A stretch of DNA of 64,000 nt from an uncultured Lachnospiraceae bacterium (GCA_910588565.1 CAJUPF010000006.1:1-64000); one strand, 5' to 3'. Positions 27,049-36,455 are shown, counted from the first letter of the stretch. Program-made: numbers and translations. Notes: a model not told the origin generated them from the sequence alone.

Positions 27049-27201
27049 TTCCTCATATTTGCCGCATGGCACTGAGGAATACCTGAAAGATATTGCTTGA
27101 GATACAATCTGGATGGAGCGTACGGCCAGAAGGAGAAGTATTATACATCAAAACAAGTTTTGCAGCATGGAAGCTGCAGTAAATTCAAGGAGGAAAATAT
27201 T
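27049..27201 (+). promoter_or_regulatory. Structured flagellin leader 2 with CsrA-type hairpin
   Basis: Stems: TTCCTCA 27049-27055 with TGAGGAA 27073-27079; then AATACCT/AGATATT around a GAA loop; then TGCAGC 27161-27166, loop ATGGAA, GCTGCA 27173-27178, followed by AAGGAGG. The first two stems differ in bases from leader 1 but keep pairing, while the last is identical, including the loop GGA. Confidence 0.7.
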
Positions 27202-28311
27202 ATGGCAATGGTAGTACAGCACAATCTTACAGCGATGAACTCTAACCGTCAGTTAGGCGTTATCACAAGCGGACAGGCAAAATCATCTGAGAAATTATCA
27301 TCCGGTTACAAAATTAACCGTGCGGCAGACGATGCGGCAGGATTGAAGATTTCTGAGAAAATGAGAAGCCAGATCAGAGGCCTTAACAGAGCGTCTACAA
27401 ACGCACAGGACGGCGTATCCTTACTGCAGACAGCAGAAGGCGCATTGAACGAAGTTCACAGCATTCTTCAGAGAATGAACGAGCTGGCAATTCAGGGTGC
27501 AAACGATACAAACCAGTCTATTGATCGTGACGCTATTAACCAGGAGCTGAAAGCCCTGACAGATGAGATCGATCGTGTATCCCAGACAACACAGTTCAAC
27601 AAACAGGGTCTGTTGGATGGTACATTTGTAGGCAAATCACTTCAGGTAGGAGCAAACCAGAACCAGACCATTACATTGAACATTGCAGCAATGAATGCTA
27701 CAGCAATCGGTATCAAACCAGTTTCCGTTGCTAAAGTGTCCGGCTATATGACGACGAATGAAGTTGTAAGGAATGCTGGCAAGACAACAGTTTCTGGTAC
27801 GATCAGACAGTCTATCGGTGCATTGGCAGCGTGCAACGCACAGGTTGGCGTACTTTATTCTGCAAAAGCGCCTACAACTGCATATTATATGAGAGGTGAT
27901 GGAGTAGCCGTGACTACTTCTGCTTCTGTTCGTAAATATGTCAGCAAACAGGCAATGTGCGCAGCTCAGATTTTCGTTGTAAATTCAAAACAGGCAACAA
28001 AAGTCAGCTCACCGAACGTAAGGGATTCCCAGCAGGCAACAGGAACCATTACAATGATCCAGAACGCGATCAACAATGTATCCGGCCAGAGATCCGCGCT
28101 TGGTGCATTACAGAACAGATTAGAGCATACGATTGCTAACCTGGATAACGTAGCAGAGAATACCCAGGCAGCAGAATCCCGTATCCGTGATACAGATATG
28201 GCTTCTGAAATGGTGGAATACAGCAAGAACCAGATTCTTGCACAGGCAGGACAGTCTATGCTTGCACAGGCAAACCAGTCCAACCAGGGCGTATTATCAC
28301 TGTTACAGTAA
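27202..28311 (+). CDS. Flagellin, copy 2
   Basis: A 369-residue flagellin identical in protein to copy 1. Start ATG 27202 behind AAGGAGG. The 1110-bp coding sequences differ only at one third-codon base (TTG/TTA) a few codons before the stop. The identity also covers the last ~40 bases of the leader and about 18 bases after the stop, then ends sharply. This pattern points to recent duplication or ongoing gene conversion. Both copies should be equally regulated by FliW/CsrA and served by FliS. Confidence 0.95.
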   Translation: MAMVVQHNLTAMNSNRQLGVITSGQAKSSEKLSSGYKINRAADDAAGLKISEKMRSQIRGLNRASTNAQDGVSLLQTAEGALNEVHSILQRMNELAIQGANDTNQSIDRDAINQELKALTDEIDRVSQTTQFNKQGLLDGTFVGKSLQVGANQNQTITLNIAAMNATAIGIKPVSVAKVSGYMTTNEVVRNAGKTTVSGTIRQSIGALAACNAQVGVLYSAKAPTTAYYMRGDGVAVTTSASVRKYVSKQAMCAAQIFVVNSKQATKVSSPNVRDSQQATGTITMIQNAINNVSGQRSALGALQNRLEHTIANLDNVAENTQAAESRIRDTDMASEMVEYSKNQILAQAGQSMLAQANQSNQGVLSLLQ

Positions 28312-28328
28312 TACGAATTTTAAGTCAA

Positions 28329-28355
28329 AGAACCGGCTATGCCGGTTCTTTTTTT
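28329..28355 (+). terminator. Terminator of flagellin gene 2
   Basis: AGAACCGG (28329-28336), loop CTATG, CCGGTTCT (28342-28349), then seven T's. Confidence 0.9.
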
Positions 28356-28410
28356 GTATAAAATATCTAAGAGGAAGCTGATTGTGTATAGGGCAATTTA
28401 CAGACATGCC

Positions 28411-28437
28411 TAAAGTATTTGTTTTGCTGTCCGATAT
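28411..28437 (+). promoter_or_regulatory. Sigma-28 promoter heading the glycosylation island
   Basis: TAAA at 28411-28414, 15 bases, TCCGATAT at 28430-28437. It is the only clear promoter seen between the flagellin terminator and 62 kb and probably drives the maf/glycosyltransferase run. Confidence 0.85.
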
Positions 28438-28493
28438 ATTATATAATATCTATACAAGCATGGAAGCTGTGCCAAATTCAGGGAGGAAGCATC

Positions 28494-28553
28494 GTGGCAA
28501 ACAATATTCGGCAATATAATTCAATGATATTTTCCAATTACAAATGGATATAA
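28494..28553 (+). pseudogene. Flagellin-like 19-codon stub with flagellin-type leader
   Basis: Downstream of the third sigma-28 promoter, a short leader contains the same ATGGAAGCTG block (GGA loop) and a GGGAGGAA site as the flagellin leaders, then a GTG at 28494. The 19 residues begin VANNIRQYNSM, resembling the flagellin start MAMVVQHNLTAM, and stop at TAA 28551. It could be the relic of a third flagellin gene or a kept short ORF that couples the island to CsrA. The long leader stems of copies 1 and 2 are absent here. Confidence 0.5.
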
Positions 28554-28623
28554 CAGAGAGTAGAAGTTGGTAGTTATCAGCTTTTTTTATCATGCAGGCA
28601 GAGTTGGCCTGAGGAGGTATTTT

Positions 28624-28950
28624 ATGGACAGATTTTCAGAAGAATTACAGCGGCATATAGAAACTGTGGAACGGATAGGCGATAAGATTGAAAATGGAGA
28701 AAACTATATGGAAGACATGAAAGGCTATCTTCCGGCCCTGAACCAGATGATGACAGGGATTTTTCAGATATTGCAGGAGCCGGCTTCCCCACTAGGGTTA
28801 AATCAGGGATATGTCGTGCAGGTATTAAATGATATTCTGTACGGGATTGAACACAGAGATTCCGTATTTTTGCTGGATGTCCTGCGGTATGGCCTGTTAG
28901 AAATTTATCATTTTCTGGAAAAAGAATTGCAAAGCGAGGGAGTACAATGA
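28624..28950 (+). CDS. Small helical protein of unknown function, first gene of the glycosylation run
   Basis: A 108-residue acidic, mostly helical protein starting MDRFSEELQRHIETVERIG after GAGGAGG. I do not recognise the family. It overlaps the maf gene by four bases (ATGA), so the two are co-translated. Placement right behind a sigma-28 promoter and before maf suggests an export or glycosylation helper for flagellin, but there is no motif to prove it. Confidence 0.7.
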   Translation: MDRFSEELQRHIETVERIGDKIENGENYMEDMKGYLPALNQMMTGIFQILQEPASPLGLNQGYVVQVLNDILYGIEHRDSVFLLDVLRYGLLEIYHFLEKELQSEGVQ

Positions 28951-30869
28951 ATCAACTCATTTATGAAAAAAATATGGATGCTTTACGGACAAAATATCCG
29001 GTATGGGCTAAGATTTTAGAAGACGTAAAACGGAAAAAAAGAAATTTTGACGTAATGGCTGAGGAAAGCCTGACGGGTGAAGTTATTCTTAAAGTAAATC
29101 AAGAGGGACGGGTATTGTATCTGAATGGAAGATACGCGCCCGCCGCGGTGATAGATCGGTGGTTTGACCGCCAGGGGGATATTGAGGAGTACGCTCCTAT
29201 CGTCATTATCGGCATTTCAAATGGTGAGCATATACGCCGGATTATAGAACGCGCGCCTAAGACGTCGAATATTTTGATTTATGAACCATCCTTTGAGCTT
29301 TTCCGCAGAGCGATGCAGGAGGTAGATATATCTTTTATCTTTCAGCCGGATATTCCCGTCGGGATTATTGTGGAAGGTATGAATGAGTATGAAATGGACG
29401 CTTTTTTTCACTTTTTCATTTCTTATGACAATATGGCGTTCCTTCGTTATTATGTATCAGGAAATTATCAGGAATTGTTTCCTGAACAGGTAGAAGATTT
29501 TGTTGCGGGGATGAAGAAATATATATCAGATATTCATGTGTCCTGGGATACGGTTTTGCGTTATGCAAATGTAAGAGCAGTGAACGTACTTGCAAATCTG
29601 CCTTATCTATATGAAGGATATAGTATGGGAGAATTATATGGTATGCTGCCGGAGGATATTCCGGTTATCATTGTTTCTGCAGGTCCGTCTTTGAATAAAA
29701 ATATTATGGATTTGAAGAAAGCGGTAGGAAAAGCCTGTATCATTGCTACGGATACGGCTATGAAACCTCTTTTAAATGCGGGAATTAAGCCTAATTTATT
29801 TGTAATTGTAGATGGATTAAAGCCAGAGCTTCTTTTTTTGCATAAAGATATTTCAAAAGTTCCAATGGTTACGATGACGGCTGTATCTACAGAACCTATG
29901 GCATGTCATAAGGGAAAGAAGTTTTTTTATTATGCGGATTCTGGTTTTGAAAATGAGATATTAAAAGAGCTGGGGGAAAAGGAAGGAGCAAATAGAATGC
30001 TGCCTTGTCTGATGACCGGAGGCTCTGTGGCGACGTCCGCTTTTTCTCTGGCGCTGAATATGGGCGCGAGGACAGTGATTTTGGTTGGACAGGATCTGGC
30101 GATGACAGGAAACAGAACGCATGCGGATGGTACGTTTCAGGATAAAATGGATGAAATCAATACGAACAGCAGAGAGTATTTTGAAATAGAGGCGGCAGAC
30201 GGCGGTAAGGTTTTAACCAGAGCGGATTTTAAGCTTTACTTGGAATGGTTTGAAAAATATATTAAAGAATGGGATCATATTACCGTTGTGGACGCGACAG
30301 AAGGAGGCGCGTTAATTCACGGCAGTAAAATTATGACGTTAAAGAATGCGATTAAAAAATACTGCAAACGAGAATTTAATGTGAAATGGCATATTGACCA
30401 CTGCAAAAAGTTGTTTGTTGGGGAAAACCGTGAAATTGCAATCAATTGTTTTGCGAATTCTATTGAAAAATTAGAAGAGGTAAAAAAGAAAGCGAACGAG
30501 GGACTGCGTTATTATGAACGTTTGGAGAAGCTGGTAAAAAAACACAGGGATTCCGGTAAGGAATTGGGTAAGGTCTTAAAAAAGATTAAAAAGCTGAATC
30601 ACTATATGGAATCAGATTATATGGCGCAGACAGTTATGGACAGTCTGGTGGGGTTGAATTATACGCTTCGGCCATTGGTATACCAGATGCAGGAAGAGCG
30701 TGCGGATGAGCTTCTGGATGTGGCGGCGCAGGGCAGAGTTTTATTGTACGGGGTAACAGTAGCTGTGGATGAAATTAAACTGATAGCGGAGAAAACGGTT
30801 GTGGAATATGCGAAAACACATCCAATTGAAAGGAAAAAGAATGGTAGAGAGGGCAATGATCAGTTATGA
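28947..30869 (+). CDS. maf: Motility accessory factor (Maf, DUF115/MptE-like) flagellin glycosyltransferase
   Basis: A 640-residue Maf protein. Members transfer nonulosonic acids (pseudaminic, legionaminic or related) to Ser/Thr of flagellin in the cytoplasm. The MptE-like core starts about residue 240 with PVIIVSAGPSLNKN (SAGPSLNKN 244-252) and continues through DTAMKPLL, FVIVDGLKPE, TGGSVATSA and LVGQDLAMTG. N- and C-terminal helical parts are as in other Maf proteins. It sits downstream of the flagellins and upstream of a NeuB-type gene, which fits transfer of a nonulosonic-type sugar. It overlaps both neighbours by four bases. Confidence 0.92.
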   Translation: MNQLIYEKNMDALRTKYPVWAKILEDVKRKKRNFDVMAEESLTGEVILKVNQEGRVLYLNGRYAPAAVIDRWFDRQGDIEEYAPIVIIGISNGEHIRRIIERAPKTSNILIYEPSFELFRRAMQEVDISFIFQPDIPVGIIVEGMNEYEMDAFFHFFISYDNMAFLRYYVSGNYQELFPEQVEDFVAGMKKYISDIHVSWDTVLRYANVRAVNVLANLPYLYEGYSMGELYGMLPEDIPVIIVSAGPSLNKNIMDLKKAVGKACIIATDTAMKPLLNAGIKPNLFVIVDGLKPELLFLHKDISKVPMVTMTAVSTEPMACHKGKKFFYYADSGFENEILKELGEKEGANRMLPCLMTGGSVATSAFSLALNMGARTVILVGQDLAMTGNRTHADGTFQDKMDEINTNSREYFEIEAADGGKVLTRADFKLYLEWFEKYIKEWDHITVVDATEGGALIHGSKIMTLKNAIKKYCKREFNVKWHIDHCKKLFVGENREIAINCFANSIEKLEEVKKKANEGLRYYERLEKLVKKHRDSGKELGKVLKKIKKLNHYMESDYMAQTVMDSLVGLNYTLRPLVYQMQEERADELLDVAAQGRVLLYGVTVAVDEIKLIAEKTVVEYAKTHPIERKKNGREGNDQL

Positions 30870-32536
30870 TAGCGGAAGAAATATTAGCATACGGGATACA
30901 GCAATTTGAGGAAAAGAAATATGATGCTGCTTTAGACGCAATGGTGTTGGCTTTTACAAAAGGATATCAAAGGGAATGGATATTGGCAAATATTTATTCA
31001 TGCTATATGGATGGCAATGAAGCTGAATTTAGGGAATGTTATAATACGTGTTGTATTTATAAGGATATTTCTTATACGGAATGCTGCTTGGATTTTATAC
31101 CATATAAAGACAGCGAATACTATATTTTTGATAAGATGGAACAGAAGTTTTTAGGAATTGTATCTGTACAGGAAATGTTTCAGGCAGAGGAGTTAAAAAG
31201 GGAGTTTGATGATGTTGCAATTGAGCTTGATTGGGACTGGAGAAAATATAAGGAATCACTGAAATGGGCGTTCAAGCATAAGGTTTATGCAATATGTCAT
31301 GACAGAAAGCGAGCGGCTTCATTTTGTAAAATTCCAGAATTTGTAGATTGTTTTAGAAAGATAAAGGCTTTTGCAGACAGGAAGGCATATCAAAAATATT
31401 TCCATGAGGACACAGGTGTTGTTTTACCAAGGTTTTTCCTAGGTGAAGAGGGGAGTCGGCAAGAATTTGTGCGGATATGGGAAGAGGAACATGCATACCG
31501 TATAACAGCAGAAGGCAGAAACAAGGATCATATTTTGCTGACAATAGGAATCCCTACGTTTGATCGCGGATTTCTGGCCTTACAAAAGGTGAGGAATTTA
31601 CTGGAAATGACATATGACGCCGAAATTGAGATAGTGGTTTCAAAAAATGGAACGAAATTATACCAGGAGGATTATCAGCAAATTGCGGAAATATCAGACG
31701 CCAGGCTTCATTATGTGGATCACAATAGAACGCTGACAATGGAAGAAAATTTTAGGAACACAATTGCGTTGGCAAAGGGCAGGTATGTCTTGCTGGTGAG
31801 TGATGAAGATAATGTGCTGTTGGAGTCTTTAGACCATTATCTTGCTGTTTTGGCGCGAAATAAAAATTTATCTTATGTTAGGGCAAAAACAAAAATACAA
31901 TATTCTCATATAAAGGATCATTTCTACAAAAGAGGAATCGAAGCCTTTTCGGGAGCGTTTCTTGCGGGCAATTATTTATCCGGGAGTATAGTTAAGAGAG
32001 AGTCGCTCTTGAAATTGCCATTAGATGAAATTAGAGAGTATGCAAAAAATAATGCGTTTTATATACATTATTGCCATGATTGGTGGTTTTCGATGCTTGC
32101 TTTTGAAGGTGATTTTCGGCAGGATGCTATATGTTTAATTGCAGAAGGCGAAAGTATATTAGATATGATGCAAGAGGAATATAAGAAAATAGGCGCAGAA
32201 AATCCAATTAATTATGGAAATGGAATGCTGGGATATGCAACATACGAGAGTAGATTGGAACAGTTTAAAGGATATATAGCGTTTTTGCATTTTATCAAAG
32301 ATGTTGGATTGGATGTCATAAGGGCAGGCGTACACATAGCAATTGGAAAAACCGGTTATTTATTGCGCATAATCTATGTTATATGTAATTATAAACCGGA
32401 GCGGATTGGGGATGTAATGATGCAATTTTTTGAACTTTGCACACAGGCGGTTGATGAGTTCCCATTTGACGATGTACAGAAGAATGAATTATTATCATGG
32501 GCTGTTTTCAACATAGAGGCAATTGTAGCTAAGTAG
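30866..32536 (+). CDS. GT2-type glycosyltransferase with helical N-terminal domain
   Basis: A 556-residue protein. Residues 1-60 look like a TPR-type helical repeat (GIQQFEEKKYDAALDAMVLA). Residues about 223-330 are a GT-A domain: ILLTIGIPTFDRG at 223-235 and the metal/nucleotide motif SDED at 312-315. The C-terminal 200 residues are helical. It probably adds a sugar to the flagellin glycan or to a carrier; donor unknown. No transmembrane segment is obvious, fitting cytoplasmic flagellin glycosylation. Overlaps maf by four bases. Confidence 0.78.
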   Translation: MIAEEILAYGIQQFEEKKYDAALDAMVLAFTKGYQREWILANIYSCYMDGNEAEFRECYNTCCIYKDISYTECCLDFIPYKDSEYYIFDKMEQKFLGIVSVQEMFQAEELKREFDDVAIELDWDWRKYKESLKWAFKHKVYAICHDRKRAASFCKIPEFVDCFRKIKAFADRKAYQKYFHEDTGVVLPRFFLGEEGSRQEFVRIWEEEHAYRITAEGRNKDHILLTIGIPTFDRGFLALQKVRNLLEMTYDAEIEIVVSKNGTKLYQEDYQQIAEISDARLHYVDHNRTLTMEENFRNTIALAKGRYVLLVSDEDNVLLESLDHYLAVLARNKNLSYVRAKTKIQYSHIKDHFYKRGIEAFSGAFLAGNYLSGSIVKRESLLKLPLDEIREYAKNNAFYIHYCHDWWFSMLAFEGDFRQDAICLIAEGESILDMMQEEYKKIGAENPINYGNGMLGYATYESRLEQFKGYIAFLHFIKDVGLDVIRAGVHIAIGKTGYLLRIIYVICNYKPERIGDVMMQFFELCTQAVDEFPFDDVQKNELLSWAVFNIEAIVAK

Positions 32537-32545
32537 GAGGATATT

Positions 32546-34336
32546 ATGATAAAGCTGTCAGATTATATTTTTACATATTTTGAATCTATTGGGATGACCA
32601 CAGTATTTACACTGACAGGCGGCGGCATTATGCATCTGGTAGATTCTCTTGGGCGCAGCAAGATGGAATATGTCTGCTGCCATCATGAACAGGCGGCTGC
32701 AATTGCGGCACAGGCTTACGCTATGTATCAAGAACAAATAAGCGTATGTTTAGTGACTACAGGACCAGGTGGAACAAACGCATTGACAGGAGCTGCAGCC
32801 GCGTATGTAGATTCTACGCCTGTACTTTATATGAGCGGACAGGTGAAAAGGGATGATTTTGCGAGACTGAGGGGAGTTAGGCAGTTTGGAGCGCAGGAAA
32901 ATGATATTGTTGCAATGGCAAGGCCTGTTACAAAATATGCTGTATTAGTAATGGAACCAGAAGATATTGCTTATGAATTGGAAAAATGTATTTATCTGGC
33001 GACTCATGGGCGGAAAGGGCCTGTCTGGATTGATATTCCATTAGATGTGCAGTCTTCGATGATTGACGAAAGCAGGCTGCGGCACTATAAGCCTGATTTT
33101 GAGGAAGCGGAGGCAGATTTAAAGCAGTCGGCGGGGCAGACATTGGATATGCTCGAACATGCGAAAAGGCCGACGCTTTTGGTGGGGCAGGGAATGGTAT
33201 CTGCGAAAGCACAGGCGCTTACGCGTCAGTTTGTTGAAATAACAGGAATACCGGTACTTGCCACATGGAGGGCGCTGGATTTTATGGGAAGCGGGGAAGC
33301 GGGATTTTTTGGAAGCCCAGGGCTTCAGGCACCCAGATATTCAAATCTGATTTTGCAGCATGCGGATGCGTTGCTTGTATTAGGAAGCAGAATGGACAAT
33401 ATGATTACGGCCTTTAATGAAGAACATTTTGCTTATCGTGCAAAAAAGGTAATTATTGATATTGATGAAAATGAAATAAAAAAACTAGCAATGACAGATG
33501 TTTTACCAGTCGTTGCAGACGTCAGGGAGTTTATGGAAGTTCTGTTAAATGAATGTATGATTCGGGATTTTAAACCGGATTATAGCAGATGGATTTGTAA
33601 ATGCCAGGAGTTAAAAAACCGATTTCCCGTTTTAGAGGAAAAGCAGGACAAGGAAGAGAATGTCAGCCTTTATCAGGTTACAGAGGAAATATCGAAATAT
33701 GCCAAGGTAGAAGATACAATTGTAATTTCATCAACCAGCCGCTGCAATACGGCAGGACATATTGCGTTTTCCCATAAAAGAGGACAGAAAACAATATCCT
33801 CTATGGGAATGGGATCTATGGGGTTTGCATTACCTTCGGCAGTGGGGGCATATTATGCGAATGGGAAGAACCGGGTGATTGTAATAGAAGGCGACGGAAG
33901 CTTTCAATTAAACATCCAAGAGTTGGAGACAATTGTATCGAATCATATTGAAGCCAAAATATTTGTCTTCAATAACGCCGGATATGCTGCGATTACTACA
34001 ATGCAGGATCGGAATTTCGACGGTTTTTATGTCGGCAGTAATGAGAAAAGCGGATTATTTATGCCAGACTTGGAAAAGATTGCATTTGCCTACGGTATAA
34101 AATTCTGTACAATAGAAAATGATGAAGAGATAGAGAAAACAGTAAAAGATGTGATGGAACAGAAAGGCGCTGTGATTTGCAGTATAGAAGGCTCGCTTTG
34201 GTTTGATGAGATACCGAAATGCGTTTCTGCTGTAGATCAAAAGACAGGGAAGAGGGTATCAGCGTATTTAGAAAATCCATATCCATATTTAGAGGAAGAA
34301 GAGTTAAAAGAAATTGAGACAGAATTATTATGGTGA
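32546..34336 (+). CDS. ThDP-dependent enzyme, acetolactate synthase-like (YerE-type candidate)
   Basis: A 596-residue enzyme with the three-domain fold of acetolactate synthases. Glu48 in CCHHEQAA is the cofactor-activating residue, TTGPGGTN lies near 73-80, and the ThDP motif runs from GDGSF (449-453) to FNNAGY about 25 residues later. No ilvN or other ilv genes are near, so valine/isoleucine synthesis is unlikely. Inside sugar clusters, homologues such as YerE attach a two-carbon unit from pyruvate to a CDP-4-keto-3,6-dideoxy sugar. The CDP-glucose genes rfbF-rfbG-rfbH at the far end of this island make that use plausible. Other carboligase reactions cannot be excluded. Confidence 0.75.
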   Translation: MIKLSDYIFTYFESIGMTTVFTLTGGGIMHLVDSLGRSKMEYVCCHHEQAAAIAAQAYAMYQEQISVCLVTTGPGGTNALTGAAAAYVDSTPVLYMSGQVKRDDFARLRGVRQFGAQENDIVAMARPVTKYAVLVMEPEDIAYELEKCIYLATHGRKGPVWIDIPLDVQSSMIDESRLRHYKPDFEEAEADLKQSAGQTLDMLEHAKRPTLLVGQGMVSAKAQALTRQFVEITGIPVLATWRALDFMGSGEAGFFGSPGLQAPRYSNLILQHADALLVLGSRMDNMITAFNEEHFAYRAKKVIIDIDENEIKKLAMTDVLPVVADVREFMEVLLNECMIRDFKPDYSRWICKCQELKNRFPVLEEKQDKEENVSLYQVTEEISKYAKVEDTIVISSTSRCNTAGHIAFSHKRGQKTISSMGMGSMGFALPSAVGAYYANGKNRVIVIEGDGSFQLNIQELETIVSNHIEAKIFVFNNAGYAAITTMQDRNFDGFYVGSNEKSGLFMPDLEKIAFAYGIKFCTIENDEEIEKTVKDVMEQKGAVICSIEGSLWFDEIPKCVSAVDQKTGKRVSAYLENPYPYLEEEELKEIETELLW

Positions 34337-34356
34337 CGGGAAAGGGAGAGTAATGC

Positions 34357-35433
34357 ATGAGCGATAAAAAAGAGCTGCCGTTAGTCAGTATATTGATGCC
34401 GAACTATAATTATTCCCGGTACTTAGATCAGTGTATCCAAAGCGCAATTCATCAGACTTATCCTCATAAAGAAATTATTTTCTGTGATAATAGTTCCACA
34501 GACGACTCAGTAAAAGTGGCGGCAAAGTATAGAAAAGACGGGGTAATGATCTGCAGGAACCAATGCAACATTATGAATTATAATTACAGATTATTAACAG
34601 AAGAATACTGCAGGGGAAAGTATTTTATTTTGTTGTGCACGGACGATTATTTACTTCCAGATTTTATAGAAACGGCGGTTGCCATAATGGAAAAATATCC
34701 GGATGTGGGGTATGTACATGGAGAACGGGATTTTGTGACTTCGGAAAATAAGTTGGTGGAACAGGATCCCTTTTATAAATGTAGTTTTGTAGCGCCAGGA
34801 AAGAAGACAATGCCTGTCTATATGGTAGAGACAGTTGCCCATCCGTCACAGGGGGTAATACGCAGGGAGGCTTTTCAAAGCATTGGGGGTTATGATATGG
34901 AAATTGACTGCCTGAATGCAGACCGTTCTTTGTGGTTTTATTTATCTTATCAGTATGACTCTTCATTTATATGTAGGAAAATGAGTAGAATTCGTGTAGG
35001 AATTCAATCCGAGACAGCAATTCTTTTGCAGAATTTCCAAATGCCTGTTTTGTATCATCTTATTATAAAAGATTTTGTTAATTTTGCCCAAAATTACAAT
35101 CTTCCAGAAGTATATGAGAGGGAAGGAGAGGCGTTGCAGCGGCTGGCAAAAGAATTTGTAGGATATGCAGGAAATATGTTATATATGAATCATGTGAAAC
35201 AGGCAGAGGCTTATCTGAAATACGCCAAAATTGTATTTAGAGACGTAGTAAATGAAGGATTATATCAGGCGTTTAACAGTATGATTCAGAAAAATTTGGT
35301 GGATAAGCGTTTTATAGAACAACAGAATCAGGAATATAACGAGCATAAGAGGAGCTATGAGCCGCCACAGGGCTATATGGAGATTAACCCGGAGGAATTA
35401 GTACGATGGCTGAGGCAAAAATACAGATTTTAA
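34357..35433 (+). CDS. GT2 family glycosyltransferase
   Basis: A 358-residue GT-A fold enzyme. The N-terminus has VSILMPNYNYSRYLDQCI with the EIIFCDNSSTDDS nucleotide-binding stretch, and CTDDY at about 93-97 supplies the metal-binding aspartates. The C-terminal part is helical. It is probably one of several enzymes building the flagellin glycan. Its end overlaps the next GT gene by 28 bases. Confidence 0.85.
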   Translation: MSDKKELPLVSILMPNYNYSRYLDQCIQSAIHQTYPHKEIIFCDNSSTDDSVKVAAKYRKDGVMICRNQCNIMNYNYRLLTEEYCRGKYFILLCTDDYLLPDFIETAVAIMEKYPDVGYVHGERDFVTSENKLVEQDPFYKCSFVAPGKKTMPVYMVETVAHPSQGVIRREAFQSIGGYDMEIDCLNADRSLWFYLSYQYDSSFICRKMSRIRVGIQSETAILLQNFQMPVLYHLIIKDFVNFAQNYNLPEVYEREGEALQRLAKEFVGYAGNMLYMNHVKQAEAYLKYAKIVFRDVVNEGLYQAFNSMIQKNLVDKRFIEQQNQEYNEHKRSYEPPQGYMEINPEELVRWLRQKYRF

Positions 35434-36398
35434 TACCCACATGTAACAGTGTGAATGATTTGGATATAACCGTGGAAAGTATACAAGAACAGAATTACGA
35501 TCCTGAGAATATTTACATTACCATTGTGGATTTTGGATCAAATGATGGAACATATGAAAAAGCCTTAGGTTATAATGGGAAACATCTGGGGATATATTCA
35601 AGGCCGTTTCAGAAAAATTGGAGGCAGCGGCTGACGGATGCTGCAAGAATTATCGAATTTACACGTCCAGGCGGTATGTATTGTTTATCAGCAGTGATGT
35701 ATCCAGGAGATATTATGTATTCGGACTGCCTTCAAACGATTTCGGACAAATATATAGAAAGTTTTCAGTTACATCCATCAATGGTAGTATGTGAAAGTGA
35801 TATTTTTCTGGATAATGGCGAGATAGAGAAGCAAGGCTCGTTATTTGCAGAGGATTGCGTCATAGATGGGAGCAGGGAGATAAACAAATATGTTGAAAGA
35901 GGTTACCGGCATCAGATTTTCCAAATGACTCCAGAATTTGCCAGAGGGAGGCGTAAGGAGAATTATGAAATGAATGAAGGAAGAAGCTGGAATAAGCTCT
36001 TTTGGAGAAATGAGGAAAGGATGACCCTATATATACAGAAACCATTGGTGTGTACAAGAAGAATGATATATGAGGATGAGCTTCAGGAAATCTTGTATCG
36101 TTGGGACGCTCATATACATATTGTCCGTTGGTATACAAATAAATATGGACAGGTATTTGACAATAGGTTTTTAGATGTTGCAAATGCGAATTTAGCAGAG
36201 TACGCTCTCTGGAGAAGTTTTTCCCTGCATCAAAAAAAGGCGCAGTGGAAGGAAATAGAGGATTGCTTTTTGATTTCAGAAGTTATCTCTTCCACCATAA
36301 AGGAAAAAGAAATTTATTCTAAAATGCAAAAATTGATATTGGAAAAGGATTTGGCGGAGAAAAGCTCCATTAAACAATACTTTAGTAAACAGTATTAA
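35406..36398 (+). CDS. GT2-like glycosyltransferase
   Basis: A 330-residue protein starting MAEAKIQILIPTCNSVNDLD. The N-terminal strand-loop pattern (TIVDFGSNDGTYEKAL) is that of GT2 enzymes. A clear DxD is less evident than in its neighbour; candidates are around residues 100-105 (MYPGDIMYSD). The start overlaps the previous gene by 28 bases with GGAGG inside it. Acceptor and donor unknown. Confidence 0.72.
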   Translation: MAEAKIQILIPTCNSVNDLDITVESIQEQNYDPENIYITIVDFGSNDGTYEKALGYNGKHLGIYSRPFQKNWRQRLTDAARIIEFTRPGGMYCLSAVMYPGDIMYSDCLQTISDKYIESFQLHPSMVVCESDIFLDNGEIEKQGSLFAEDCVIDGSREINKYVERGYRHQIFQMTPEFARGRRKENYEMNEGRSWNKLFWRNEERMTLYIQKPLVCTRRMIYEDELQEILYRWDAHIHIVRWYTNKYGQVFDNRFLDVANANLAEYALWRSFSLHQKKAQWKEIEDCFLISEVISSTIKEKEIYSKMQKLILEKDLAEKSSIKQYFSKQY

Positions 36399-36455
36399 TT
36401 TTTGTGATATGTAGAGGGTTAACAATATAGCTGATTGTGGAAGGGAGATTAAAAA

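Noticed and set aside
27097..27201. 35-residue in-frame extension of flagellin copy 2
   Set aside because: It is leader sequence open by chance; the leader of copy 1 differs by an inserted T that breaks this frame.
32546..34336. Biosynthetic IlvB (branched-chain amino acids)
   Set aside because: No IlvN, IlvC or IlvD nearby and the setting is a glycan island.
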